NCBI RefSeq assembly: GCF_024662215.1
Contig: NZ_CP096115.1
Coordinates: forward strand, 496,001 to 560,000
Source: Methanoplanus endosymbiosus
Lineage (GTDB): Archaea; Halobacteriota; Methanomicrobia; Methanomicrobiales; Methanomicrobiaceae
Length of the DNA stretch: 64,000 nucleotides
Reading direction: 5' to 3'
This document shows positions 1 through 7,900 of the stretch, piece by piece. The number at the start of each line of letters is the position of its first letter. Positions within the stretch are counted from its first letter, which is position 1. The notes under the pieces are model-generated. The model saw only the letters and a program-made list of their open reading frames with translations. It did not search any database and was not told the DNA's origin. Position numbers and translations under genes: made by a program.

Positions 1-439
1 TGCCTGCAACATTTGCTATCTCATGCGGGTCTGCAATCACCGCTGTTGTCCCGTGCGGAATTACAAGCCTGCCATATTCAAAAGGTGTCAGAAGCGAACT
101 TTCGATATGCACATGCGAGTCAATAAGTCCGGGAATTACCCTCATACCCTTCAGATCAATATATTTCTCTGCACTGTAACCGGATTCTGAATTATCTGCG
201 CCTTTATCTTCAGCACTGCCTGAACCAGCCCCGGACTTATTTTCATCTTCTCCGGTATTGCCCAAACCGGAACCTGACTCTTCGTTATCAGCCAGGCCGA
301 CAATAATTCCGTCTTTCACATAAAAATCAAGCTTCAGCCATTCGCATGTAAACGGATTGAATAAAATTCCGTTTAAGAAACCAATGTCTGCTTTTTCTTC
401 CCCAAGTGCAGATTTGAGGAGGTTCACATCCGGAGACAT
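1..439 (-). CDS. ade: Adenine deaminase, N-terminal part (cut by window edge)
   Basis: The first 146 codons of an amidohydrolase on the minus strand are present; the rest lies off the left edge. The metal-binding motif [12 protein letters not shown] followed by [16 protein letters not shown] and ADPHEIANV is characteristic of adenine deaminase, which converts adenine to hypoxanthine in purine salvage. Other amidohydrolases such as dihydroorotase lack the HVHIESS form. The ATG overlaps the stop of the upstream lipoprotein gene as TAATG, suggesting translational coupling. Between the conserved GIIVGLAD and IDLKG segments there is a Gly/Ser/Glu/Asp-rich stretch of about 35 residues that I would not expect in this family. 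Confidence 0.85.
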   Translation of the reverse strand, partial: MSPDVNLLKSALGEEKADIGFLNGILFNPFTCEWLKLDFYVKDGIIVGLADNEESGSGLGNTGEDENKSGAGSGSAEDKGADNSESGYSAEKYIDLKGMRVIPGLIDSHVHIESSLLTPFEYGRLVIPHGTTAVIADPHEIANVAG

Positions 440-798
440 TATTCAACACCAATATCCCTGATCTCAGCCACTTTGCGCTCATCGTTCTCGATCAGATACA
501 AATACAGTTTATAATCTCCTTTTTCCAGTTCAATTGGAACTGAAACCAGATTTTGGCCTGTATTTAGATGTACATCCTCAACATATTTTCCGGTTTCAAT
601 CTGCCTGAAACCGGAGAGGTCAAATACAGTAACCTGAATATAGGCATCAGCCTCGTCACCGGCATTATTAATCTCAACATTTAATAGAGGATAACTGTAC
701 TCCACAGCCCCAAAGGATGTATCAAGACATCCGGCTGAGAATATTGCAAGTATCAGCAGCAGAGGAATTATCAGCAGGTTTTCTTTGGCAGAGATCAT
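439..798 (-). CDS. Small archaeal lipoprotein, unknown function
   Basis: This 119-residue protein starts with a lipoprotein signal peptide: a hydrophobic stretch at residues 8-20 ends in a lipobox FSAGC with Cys24. The mature part is about 95 residues of alternating hydrophobic residues, consistent with a beta-sandwich domain displayed on the outer face of the membrane. No catalytic motif is visible. It overlaps the adenine deaminase start by one base and is probably transcribed with it, but the sequence gives no functional link. I do not recognise the family. Confidence 0.7.
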   Translation of the reverse strand: MISAKENLLIIPLLLILAIFSAGCLDTSFGAVEYSYPLLNVEINNAGDEADAYIQVTVFDLSGFRQIETGKYVEDVHLNTGQNLVSVPIELEKGDYKLYLYLIENDERKVAEIRDIGVE

Positions 799-916
799 AG
801 AATCAAATTAATTATCCCGGAATTTAAAATATTCGGATTAGTTCCGGCACATGGGAAATTACAGTGTTTCAACATTACAGTGTTTCAACATTACAGTCAT
901 TCATCTATGCTTCGTT

Positions 917-1041
917 TCATCTATGCTTCGTTAAGTTATCCTCTCAGGAATAAATGGCGGCACTTTAAAATATCCATGAATTTTAAAGTCGGATGCTTAA
1001 AGGAGAACAATTTTAATTATTGAAAGTTACGTAAATTGACT
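917..1041. repeat. Left copy of a direct repeat of about 125 bp flanking the Rpn array
   Basis: This stretch is nearly identical to 3757-3882 and in the same orientation. Shared landmarks are TTCGTTAAGTTATCC, AATGGCGGCACTTTAAA and CGGATGCTTAAAGGAGAAC. Inside it is an inverted repeat, ACTTTAAAAT at 962-971 and ATTTTAAAGT at 980-989, with an 8-nt loop. Just before it (856-930) are short tandem duplications of TTACAGTGTTTCAACA and TTTCATCTATGCTTCG. The two copies enclose the complete Rpn gene and all its extra modules. Confidence 0.8.
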
Positions 1042-1264
1042 ATAAACAATCATACGCCTTTGCAATCAAAGGTTTTAGCCTCCGCAGCCATCTTTAACTC
1101 CTCCTTCGTTGTTTTGATTCAGAAAACATCAGGCAAAGATATTTCTGGATTGTTGTTACAGTCTGAAAAACCGGCTGCAACGGGGAAATAATGTACAGAA
1201 TGGAAATAATGGAGATTGGGAAAAATATAAGTTTCCGGAAGACAGATAAAAGCCTCAGTTCTCA
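1042..1264 (-). pseudogene. Truncated and decayed Rpn C-terminal cassette
   Basis: This is a fifth, broken copy of the repeated unit. It keeps the spacer at 1185-1264 and the beginning of the module down to the part equivalent to KIAKAY. It then ends abruptly at the left 125-bp repeat, so the IEKG repeat and the C-terminal helices are missing. Single-base changes and indels interrupt the frame; for example, the module start reads TTTTGATTCAG where the intact copies read TTTGCATTCAG. It marks the distal end of the array. Confidence 0.7.
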
Positions 1265-1615
1265 CTATGGTTCAACTTCAGATCTGAGCTGAGCAATTTT
1301 ATCTGCGGAAAGTCCGGTCGCTTTCATTATGATCTCGTCATCCATACCAAGTAATATCAGATTCTTTGCACTATGAATAATTCCTTCTTCTCTTCCTTTT
1401 TCTTCTCCTATCTCAATTCCTTTCTCAATTCCTATCTCTTCAGCCGCCTGTATCTTTAGATCAACCTCAATAATCTGTGCTATCCTCTCCTCATATAACC
1501 GCCTGTTCTCCTCATCATCGCTCATCTCAATCAAACGATTATATGCCTTTGCAATCTTCGGTTCAGCCTCCGCAGCCATCTTTAACTCCTCCTTCGTTGT
1601 TGCATTCAGAAACAT
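1265..1615 (-). pseudogene. Orphan Rpn C-terminal module, copy A
   Basis: This open frame encodes only the C-terminal region of the Rpn-type nuclease found complete at 2759-3634: MFLNA, a helical region, an IEKG-type repeat, then the closing part ending in LRSEVEP. The nuclease domain is absent. Four divergent 4-residue units are present (IEKG, IEIG, EEKG, REEG), so this copy differs most from the others. The ATG at 1615 is the first internal ATG of the module. A longer frame from a TTG at 1666 also exists, but a one-base difference near the junction puts it out of phase with the parental protein. It may be a silent cassette or a small expressed protein. Confidence 0.6.
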
Positions 1616-1750
1616 CAGGCAAAGGTATTTCTGGATTGTTGTTACAGTCTGAAAACCCGGCTGCAACGGGGAAATAATGTACAGAATGGAAATAATGGAG
1701 ATTGGGAAAAATATAAGTTTCCGGAAGACAGATAAAAGCCTCAGTCCTCA

Positions 1751-2113
1751 CTATGGTTCAACTTCAGATCTGAGTTGAGCAATTTTATCTGCAGAAAGTC
1801 CGGTCGCTTTCATTATGATCTCGTCATCCATACCGAGTAATATCAGATTCTTTGCACTATGAATAATTCCTTTCTCAATTCCTTTCTCAATTCCTTTCTC
1901 AATTCCTTTCTCAATTCCTTTCTCAATACCTATCTCTTCAGCCGCCTGTATCTTTAGATCAACCTCAATAATCTGTGCTATTCTCTCCTCATATAACCGC
2001 CTGTTCTCCTCATCATCGCTCATCTCAATCAAACGATTATACGCCTTTGCAATCTTCGGTTCAGCCTCCGCCGCCATCTTTAACTCCTCCTTCGTTTTTG
2101 CATTCAGAAACAT
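1751..2113 (-). pseudogene. Orphan Rpn C-terminal module, copy B
   Basis: This is the second detached C-terminal module, almost identical at DNA level to copy C and to the 3' end of the complete gene. It has five IEKG units. The unit including its spacer is 498 bp, exactly 12 bp longer than copy A and 12 bp shorter than copy C. The stop TAG is followed by a spacer of about 100 nt that is the same in each unit. No good ribosome binding site precedes the ATG at 2113 or the TTG at 2164, so expression is unproven. Confidence 0.6.
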
Positions 2114-2248
2114 CAGGCAAAGGTATTTCTGGATTGTTGTTACAGTCTGAAAACCCGGCTGCAACGGAGAAAGAATGTACAGAATGGAAATAATGGAGAT
2201 TGGGAAAAATATAAGTTTCCGGAAGACAGATAAAAGCCTCAGTTCTCA

Positions 2249-2623
2249 CTATGGTTCAACTTCAGATCTGAGCTGAGCAATTTTATCTGCAGAAAGTCCG
2301 GTCGCTTTCATTATGATCTCGTCATCCATACCGAGTAATATCAGATTCTTTGCACTATGAATAATTCCTTTCTCAATTCCTTTCTCAATTCCTTTCTCAA
2401 TTCCTTTCTCAATTCCTTTCTCAATTCCTTTCTCAATACCTATCTCTTCAGCCGCCTGTATCTTTAGATCAACCTCAATAATCTGTGCTATTCTCTCCTC
2501 ATATAACCGCCTGTTCTCCTCATCATCGCTCATCTCAATCAAACGATTATACGCCTTTGCAATCTTCGGTTCAGCCTCCGCCGCCATCTTTAACTCCTCC
2601 TTCGTTTTTGCATTCAGAAACAT
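2249..2623 (-). pseudogene. Orphan Rpn C-terminal module, copy C
   Basis: This is the detached module closest to the complete gene, with six IEKG units in a 510-bp unit. Apart from the repeat number its sequence matches the 3' end of the complete gene very closely, including synonymous positions. That points to recent duplication or ongoing gene conversion. In the region around the parental EIPWLM sequence the copies carry one additional base, so upstream residues would be read in another frame. Translation could still start at the internal ATG at 2623. Confidence 0.6.
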
Positions 2624-2758
2624 CAGGCAAAGGTATTTCTGGATTGTTGTTACAGTCTGAAAACCCGGCTGCAACGGAGAAAGAATGTACAGAATGGAAA
2701 TAATGGAGATTGGGAAAAATATAAGTTTCCGGAAGACAGATAAAAGCCTCAGTTCTCA

Positions 2759-3634
2759 CTATGGTTCAACTTCAGATCTGAGCTGAGCAATTTTATCTGC
2801 AGAAAGTCCGGTCGCTTTCATTATGATCTCGTCATCCATACCGAGTAATATCAGATTCTTTGCACTATGAATAATTCCTTTCTCAATACCTATCTCTTCA
2901 GCCGCCTGTATCTTTAGATCAACCTCAATAATCTGTGCTATCCTCTCCTCATATAACCGCCTGTTCTCCTCATCATCGCTCATCTCAATCAAACGATTAT
3001 ACGCCTTTGCAATCTTCGGTTCAGCCTCCGCCGCCATCTTTAACTCCTCCTTCGTTTTTGCATTCAGAAACATCAGCCATGGTATTTCAGGATTGTTCTT
3101 ATGTTGACTTATCATATTATTAAGTTTTGGTAGTTCAACAATATGCACCTCCAGCACATCTGTCAGTTCAATCTCATTCTCCCGGTCATAAAACCTGTAA
3201 GTGGTGTGCATCGGTTCAACTGAAACAAGAATGTAATCCAGAATTACCAGTGAGATGGTTTTCTTAAGCACCTGATACCCGTCTCCTGATGAGATCTGCG
3301 AGGCATACAGCCTTGAGAGATAAAAAAGCACCCTCTCCTTAATTGCAGGGTGATCGCTCAGTTGAATCTCGACATCAACCTGAGCTCCCGAATCCAGCAC
3401 AATTCTGATGTCAAGAATCCCGGTTTTGTCACCGGATAACTGCTTTAAAAGATAGGGATCCTTAATCGTAATGTCTTGGACCGGAATTTTCAGCATGGTT
3501 CTTAAAAAAGAGATCGTTATCTCTTTGTTTTTTTCGTCCCCAAAGAGCAGCCTGAACGCAAAGTCATTCTTTGGAGACATTATAAAACTGCCATCCGGCG
3601 TGGTTATTGTGGGCGGAAAGTTATGTTTTGTCAT
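2759..3634 (-). CDS. Rpn family PD-(D/E)XK nuclease / putative transposase
   Basis: The start MSPKNDFAFRLLFGDEKN, about 19 residues into the protein, is the hallmark of the Rpn (PDDEXK_2, TIGR01784) family. These proteins are DNA endonucleases that stimulate recombination or act in phage defence. The catalytic core is ILDIRIVLDSGAQVDVEIQ, supplying D...D-ExQ. The C-terminal part is helical and carries a single IEKG unit before the closing LRSEVEP. I chose the ATG at 3634 (291 aa) over the TTG at 3664, because a TATA box at 3669-3677 places the likely transcript start downstream of the TTG. The C-terminal third is copied in tandem downstream. It is the parent of the cassettes at 1042-2758. Confidence 0.85.
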   Translation of the reverse strand: MTKHNFPPTITTPDGSFIMSPKNDFAFRLLFGDEKNKEITISFLRTMLKIPVQDITIKDPYLLKQLSGDKTGILDIRIVLDSGAQVDVEIQLSDHPAIKERVLFYLSRLYASQISSGDGYQVLKKTISLVILDYILVSVEPMHTTYRFYDRENEIELTDVLEVHIVELPKLNNMISQHKNNPEIPWLMFLNAKTKEELKMAAEAEPKIAKAYNRLIEMSDDEENRRLYEERIAQIIEVDLKIQAAEEIGIEKGIIHSAKNLILLGMDDEIIMKATGLSADKIAQLRSEVEP

Positions 3635-3667
3635 GGCAAAATACAGGAAAATAATATCTGACAATCA

Positions 3668-3678
3668 CTTATATATTG
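3668..3678 (-). promoter_or_regulatory. TATA box of the Rpn gene
   Basis: Read on the minus strand the sequence CCAATATATAAG is a good archaeal TATA element. Transcription would begin about 25 nt downstream, near 3645-3650. That leaves a short leader before the ATG at 3634 and argues against the upstream TTG start at 3664. Confidence 0.5.
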
Positions 3679-3756
3679 GCATCTGTTCTCTCCGAAAATT
3701 CAGGAAAGTATTCATAAATCCAATTTTACTCTTGGTTATTCTCAATATTATAGTCA

Positions 3757-3882
3757 TTTACCTATGTTTCGTTAAGTTATCCTCTCAGGAATAAATGGCG
3801 GCACTTTAAAATTTCCACAAATTTTAAAGTCGGATGCTTAAAGGAGAACAATTATTAATTATTGAAAGTTACGTAATTGACT
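3757..3882. repeat. Right copy of the 125-bp direct repeat flanking the Rpn array
   Basis: This matches 917-1041. It contains a perfect 12-bp inverted repeat with a 4-nt loop, ACTTTAAAATTT at 3803-3814 and AAATTTTAAAGT at 3819-3830. In the left copy the stem is shorter, so this copy may be closer to the original. It lies upstream of the Rpn promoter. It could be a terminator-like element, a target duplicated when the region was inserted, or a recombination site. Confidence 0.75.
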
Positions 3883-4060
3883 GTATTGCCAATCACATTC
3901 AGAGAATGTCAGGGCATACGTGCTATAATTCATCAGATGAATTATTCATGAATCCGGAACATAATAAGAAATAATAAGCCAGAATATAATTCTGCGGACT
4001 GGCCTCTGCCGTTAGTTTTTTTAAAGGATAATATCAAAGAAATTATAAAGGTGAAATATC

Positions 4061-4903
4061 ATTTCAGTAATTACTTTTGCTCATCATAAAGGCGGAACAG
4101 GAAAAACCACATCATGCCTGAATATTGGGGGTTTTCTTCAGAAATCCGGAGAAAAAGTTCTGATAATTGACTGTGATCCACAGGCCAATGCAACAATTGG
4201 TCTTGGAATTAACCCCGATGAACAGGACATTAATATGTATGATGTCTTTATGAACATCTTTGAGGGATTTCCGGATGTGACAATAAAAGATGTCATTAAA
4301 GAGACAAAATCCGGAATATTCCTCGCGCCTTCATCACTTGACCTTGTGGGGGTTGAGCCTTATCTGTATAATATTGAAGACCGCTCTTCTGTTCTCAAAG
4401 AAGCTTTAAATTCTGTTATTAATGATTATGACCATATACTGATAGATACACCCCCAAGTATGGGACAGTTTGTATTAAACGGACTGATAGCCGCCGACAG
4501 GATTATTATTACCCTTGACAGCAGTTTTTTTGCAGGATATGGAATTGAAAGTCTCACAACTATTTTTTCAGATATTGAAGAGAGCATAGGCAAAAAAAGA
4601 AGTGCAGATATGGCAATCATCACAAAAACCGGAGAACTTCAGGAGGTAAAAGCACCTGTTGATGAGATGATTCAGTCTTTTAAACGGCTTTTATCCGGAA
4701 AGAAGGAAAAATTTGATGAGAATACTCTTCTTGATGAGATTGAATCCGATCTCAGGATAAATATAAAAGAGATCTGCACAGTTCCATATGATTTCAATAT
4801 AATATATTCACAGAAAGAAAATATGCCCATATCACACACACATCCCAAGTCCAGAGCAGCACAAAAGTACAGTGATATTTCAGAGATTGTCAGAAATTGG
4901 TGA
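4061..4903 (+). CDS. ParA/MinD-family ATPase with non-canonical start
   Basis: This is a deviant Walker-type ATPase of the ParA/MinD family, which forms ATP-dependent dimers and positions cellular cargo. Visible motifs are the Walker A AHHKGGTGKTT near the N-terminus, DCDPQAN, and the Walker B-like ILIDTPPS at about residue 128. A stop codon lies at 4052-4054. No ATG, GTG or TTG occurs between it and Walker A; the first ATG, at 4235, would delete the nucleotide-binding site. The natural start is therefore ATT at 4061 (or ATC at 4058), preceded by a GGTGA ribosome binding site at 4050-4054. The chemoreceptor gene begins 5 nt after its stop, suggesting that it positions that receptor. Confidence 0.8.
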   Translation: MSVITFAHHKGGTGKTTSCLNIGGFLQKSGEKVLIIDCDPQANATIGLGINPDEQDINMYDVFMNIFEGFPDVTIKDVIKETKSGIFLAPSSLDLVGVEPYLYNIEDRSSVLKEALNSVINDYDHILIDTPPSMGQFVLNGLIAADRIIITLDSSFFAGYGIESLTTIFSDIEESIGKKRSADMAIITKTGELQEVKAPVDEMIQSFKRLLSGKKEKFDENTLLDEIESDLRINIKEICTVPYDFNIIYSQKENMPISHTHPKSRAAQKYSDISEIVRNW

Positions 4904-4908
4904 TTTAA

Positions 4909-7900
4909 TTGAGCAATGATAAGCCAGGAATGAAAAGACCAGGAAGAAAAGCCTTATTTGCCGGGGCACAGACAGAAATTCCGGAGAGAAAGCCTGAAAA
5001 AAATGCGGAACTCATAAAATTCATTGATGAATTCAGAAGGGTATCAGGAGAATATGTAAAAGGGAATACTGATGCAAGGCTTAAAGACAGTTATTCTGAG
5101 AAGGACCTCTCAGATATTGCATCACTTACAAACTCAATACTGGATATTTCGTCTGAAAAATCTTCAGAAATACTGATCAGTTCAGAGAAGGAGGAAGAAT
5201 ATAAGCAGAAGATCAGTGAACTTGAAGATAAAATAACAGAACAGATTTCTGTTAAAGAGAGGGAAATCGGAATTTTAAAGCAGGAAATAAAGGAATATGA
5301 ATCAGGTAAACCAAAAATTTCCGGATATGAGAATGATATACAGAGCCTTACGAAAAAGACCGAAGAATTAAAGGATATAATAGAAGAACTTGAGTCAGAA
5401 AATAAGGATTTAAAAGATCTGCTCAATGAAAAGGATTCACTGATTGATACATTTAAAAAGGACATTTCTTCAATACGGGATAAAATAGAGGAGGAAAAAA
5501 AGGTTTCTTTTGAAAGTGGTCTGAATTCCGGAAGGGAAGAGAAGAATAAGGAAATTTCCGACATTAAAAGATCAATTCAGAGTGAAAAGGATAAATTTTA
5601 CAGGAAAGGTCTGGATAAAGGTCTTGAAGAGAAAAATAATGAAATAAACAGGCTTCAAAAATCCTTTGAAAAATTAAAGGGCAGTGCATTTGACGAAGGA
5701 TATAGCAAAGGGGCAAAAGAGGGGTATGAGAAGGGAAATAATGACGGATATAAGAAGGGAAAGAATGATGGATATGAGTGGGGAAACAGCGAAGGGTATG
5801 AGAGAGGAAATAATGACGGATATGAAAAGGGAAACAGCGAAGGGTATGAGAGGGGAACTGAAAAGAGTAACGATGAACTGAAATCACAGAATAATAAAAT
5901 TGAAGAGCTGAATTTACGATTAAAAGATAATCAAAAGGTAATAGAGAATTTAAGTGATGAAATTACCTCAAAAGAATCAGAATTCTCAGTAATATATTCA
6001 GAGACTGAAGCTATTAAATCTCAGCTGGCAGAGAAGGATTCAGAAATAAGTAAAATTGAATCTCAGCTTGCAGAGAAAGGTTCAGAGATTGAAGCTTTAA
6101 AATCCCGCTATTCAGAGGAAAAAACAGAAACTGAACTGTTAAAATCACAGCTGTCGGAGAAAAATGCAGAGATTGAGCAGATATACTCTCAGTTGACGGG
6201 AAAAGATTCAGAGACTGAAGAGATTAAATTACGACTGGCAGAGAAAGATTCAGAGATTGAGACTATAAAATCCCGGTATTCAGAGGAAAAAACAGAAAAT
6301 GAACTGTTAAAATCACAGCTGTCGGAGAAAAATGCAGAGATTGAAGAGATAAGATCTCAGCTGACAGGAAAAGATGCAGAGATTGCAGAGATTAAATTAC
6401 GACTGGCAGAGAAAGGTTCAGAGATTGAATCTATAAAATCCCGGTATTCAGAGGAAAACACCGAAATCGAACTGTTAAAATCACAGCTGTCGGAGAAAAA
6501 TGCAGAGATTGAAGAGATAAGATCTCAGTTGACAGGAAAAGATTCAGAGATAAAAGGGATAAAATCTCAGCTGACAGGAAAAGATTCGGAGATTGAGCAG
6601 ATAAAATCTCAGTTGACAGGAAAAGATTCGGAGATTGCAGAGATAAGATCACATCTGGCAGAGAAAGATTCGGAGATTGAAGAGATAAGAACTCTGATAG
6701 ATAATAATAATTCAACAATTAAAGAGAAAGAAAATCTGATTAATGACCGGAATCTTGAAATAAATAAATTAAAATCAGAACTGAACAAAAAAAATTCCGA
6801 TATAAAAGAGAAGGAATCAGAATTAACCAGAAAGGATTCTGAGATAAGAGAAGCAGAATCAGAACTGAACAAAAAAGATTCTGAGATAAGAGAGAAGGAA
6901 TCCAAATTAACCAGAAAGGATTCTGAGATAAGAGAAGCAGAATCTGAACTGAACAAAAAAAATTCCGATATAAAAGAGAAGGAATCAGAATTAACCAGAA
7001 AGGATTCTGAGATCAGAAAAGCAGAATCTGAACTGACAAAGAAAGATTCCGGGATAAGGCAGAAGGAATACGAACTGGGTGAACTCAGGAAGAGATATGA
7101 AAATGTCAGAGAGTCTGCATATAATGAAGGCTTCAGTAAAGGATTAAATGAAGCAGAAAGTAAAACCACAGATGAGATAAGAAGAATTAATCTTGAAAAT
7201 GAAAGTATTTCCTCCCGGTTCAGTGATTTGAATGAAGAACTGAGGAAAAATGAAGAATTATTCAATATAAAAAGAGACGAACTGGAAAACAGAGCTGAAA
7301 GATCAGAACGGTGGTTTGAGACAGTAATCCGTGAAAACCTGATGCCTGTTCTTCTTCTGGATAAAAATTTAAGAATTGTACATAGCAGCAGAGGATTTGA
7401 AAAACTGAGTAAACTTACGGAATACAAATTAACCGGAAGAAATATTAGTGAATTTAAAACCACTGTGATAACAGGAGATAAAATCTCATCGGTTATAGAG
7501 AATAAATCTGCATCTTCTTCAGAAGTAACAATTCAGTTACCCTCCGGAGAACATACTCTGAATCAGCATGCCATTCCTTTAAAAGAGAGAGACGGGACAG
7601 TATCCGGAGTAATTCTAATCTGCAATGACATAACCGCAATCAGAGAGAAGGAAGAGTTACTAAACAGAAAGCTCCGGCAGAACGAAGAACTCAAAAAGCG
7701 CTCAGAAACAATTGTACAGGAAAATCCAATGCCAATTCTCCTTGTTGACAACAGATTCAATATCATCGTCACAAACAATGCCTATGAAAAGATGAGCGGA
7801 ATATCACAGCAAAAACTGCTGAAGATGAATGCCAGGGATTTCACCCTCGCCTCTCAGGAGGGAGAAGGTCTGAATACAGCCCTTAAAAGCAAAAAGAGAA

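Larger units (their letters stand above)
1042..2758. repeat. Tandem array of 486-, 498- and 510-bp units
   Basis: Three complete units (1265-1750, 1751-2248, 2249-2758) and one truncated unit (1042-1264) repeat head to tail downstream of the Rpn gene. Unit lengths differ by exactly 12 bp, explained by four, five and six copies of a 12-bp minisatellite encoding IEKG. Each unit is the 3' end of the Rpn gene plus a common spacer of about 90-100 bp. The right end of the array merges with the complete gene. Confidence 0.9.

Noticed and set aside
1840-2450. CRISPR-like array in the Rpn region
   Set aside because: The repeats are 12-bp minisatellites within a reading frame without unique spacers; no Cas genes are in the window.
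1477-2703. Plus-strand open frames across the Rpn array (66-72 codons)
   Set aside because: They are antisense to the repeated Rpn C-terminal modules and recur only because the DNA unit recurs; no ribosome binding site or family resemblance.
6609-7463. 284-codon minus-strand frame in the chemoreceptor gene
   Set aside because: It mirrors the repeated Glu/Lys/Ser-rich coiled coil and is made of Ser, Phe and Leu runs; it is an artefact of the biased codons on the sense strand.
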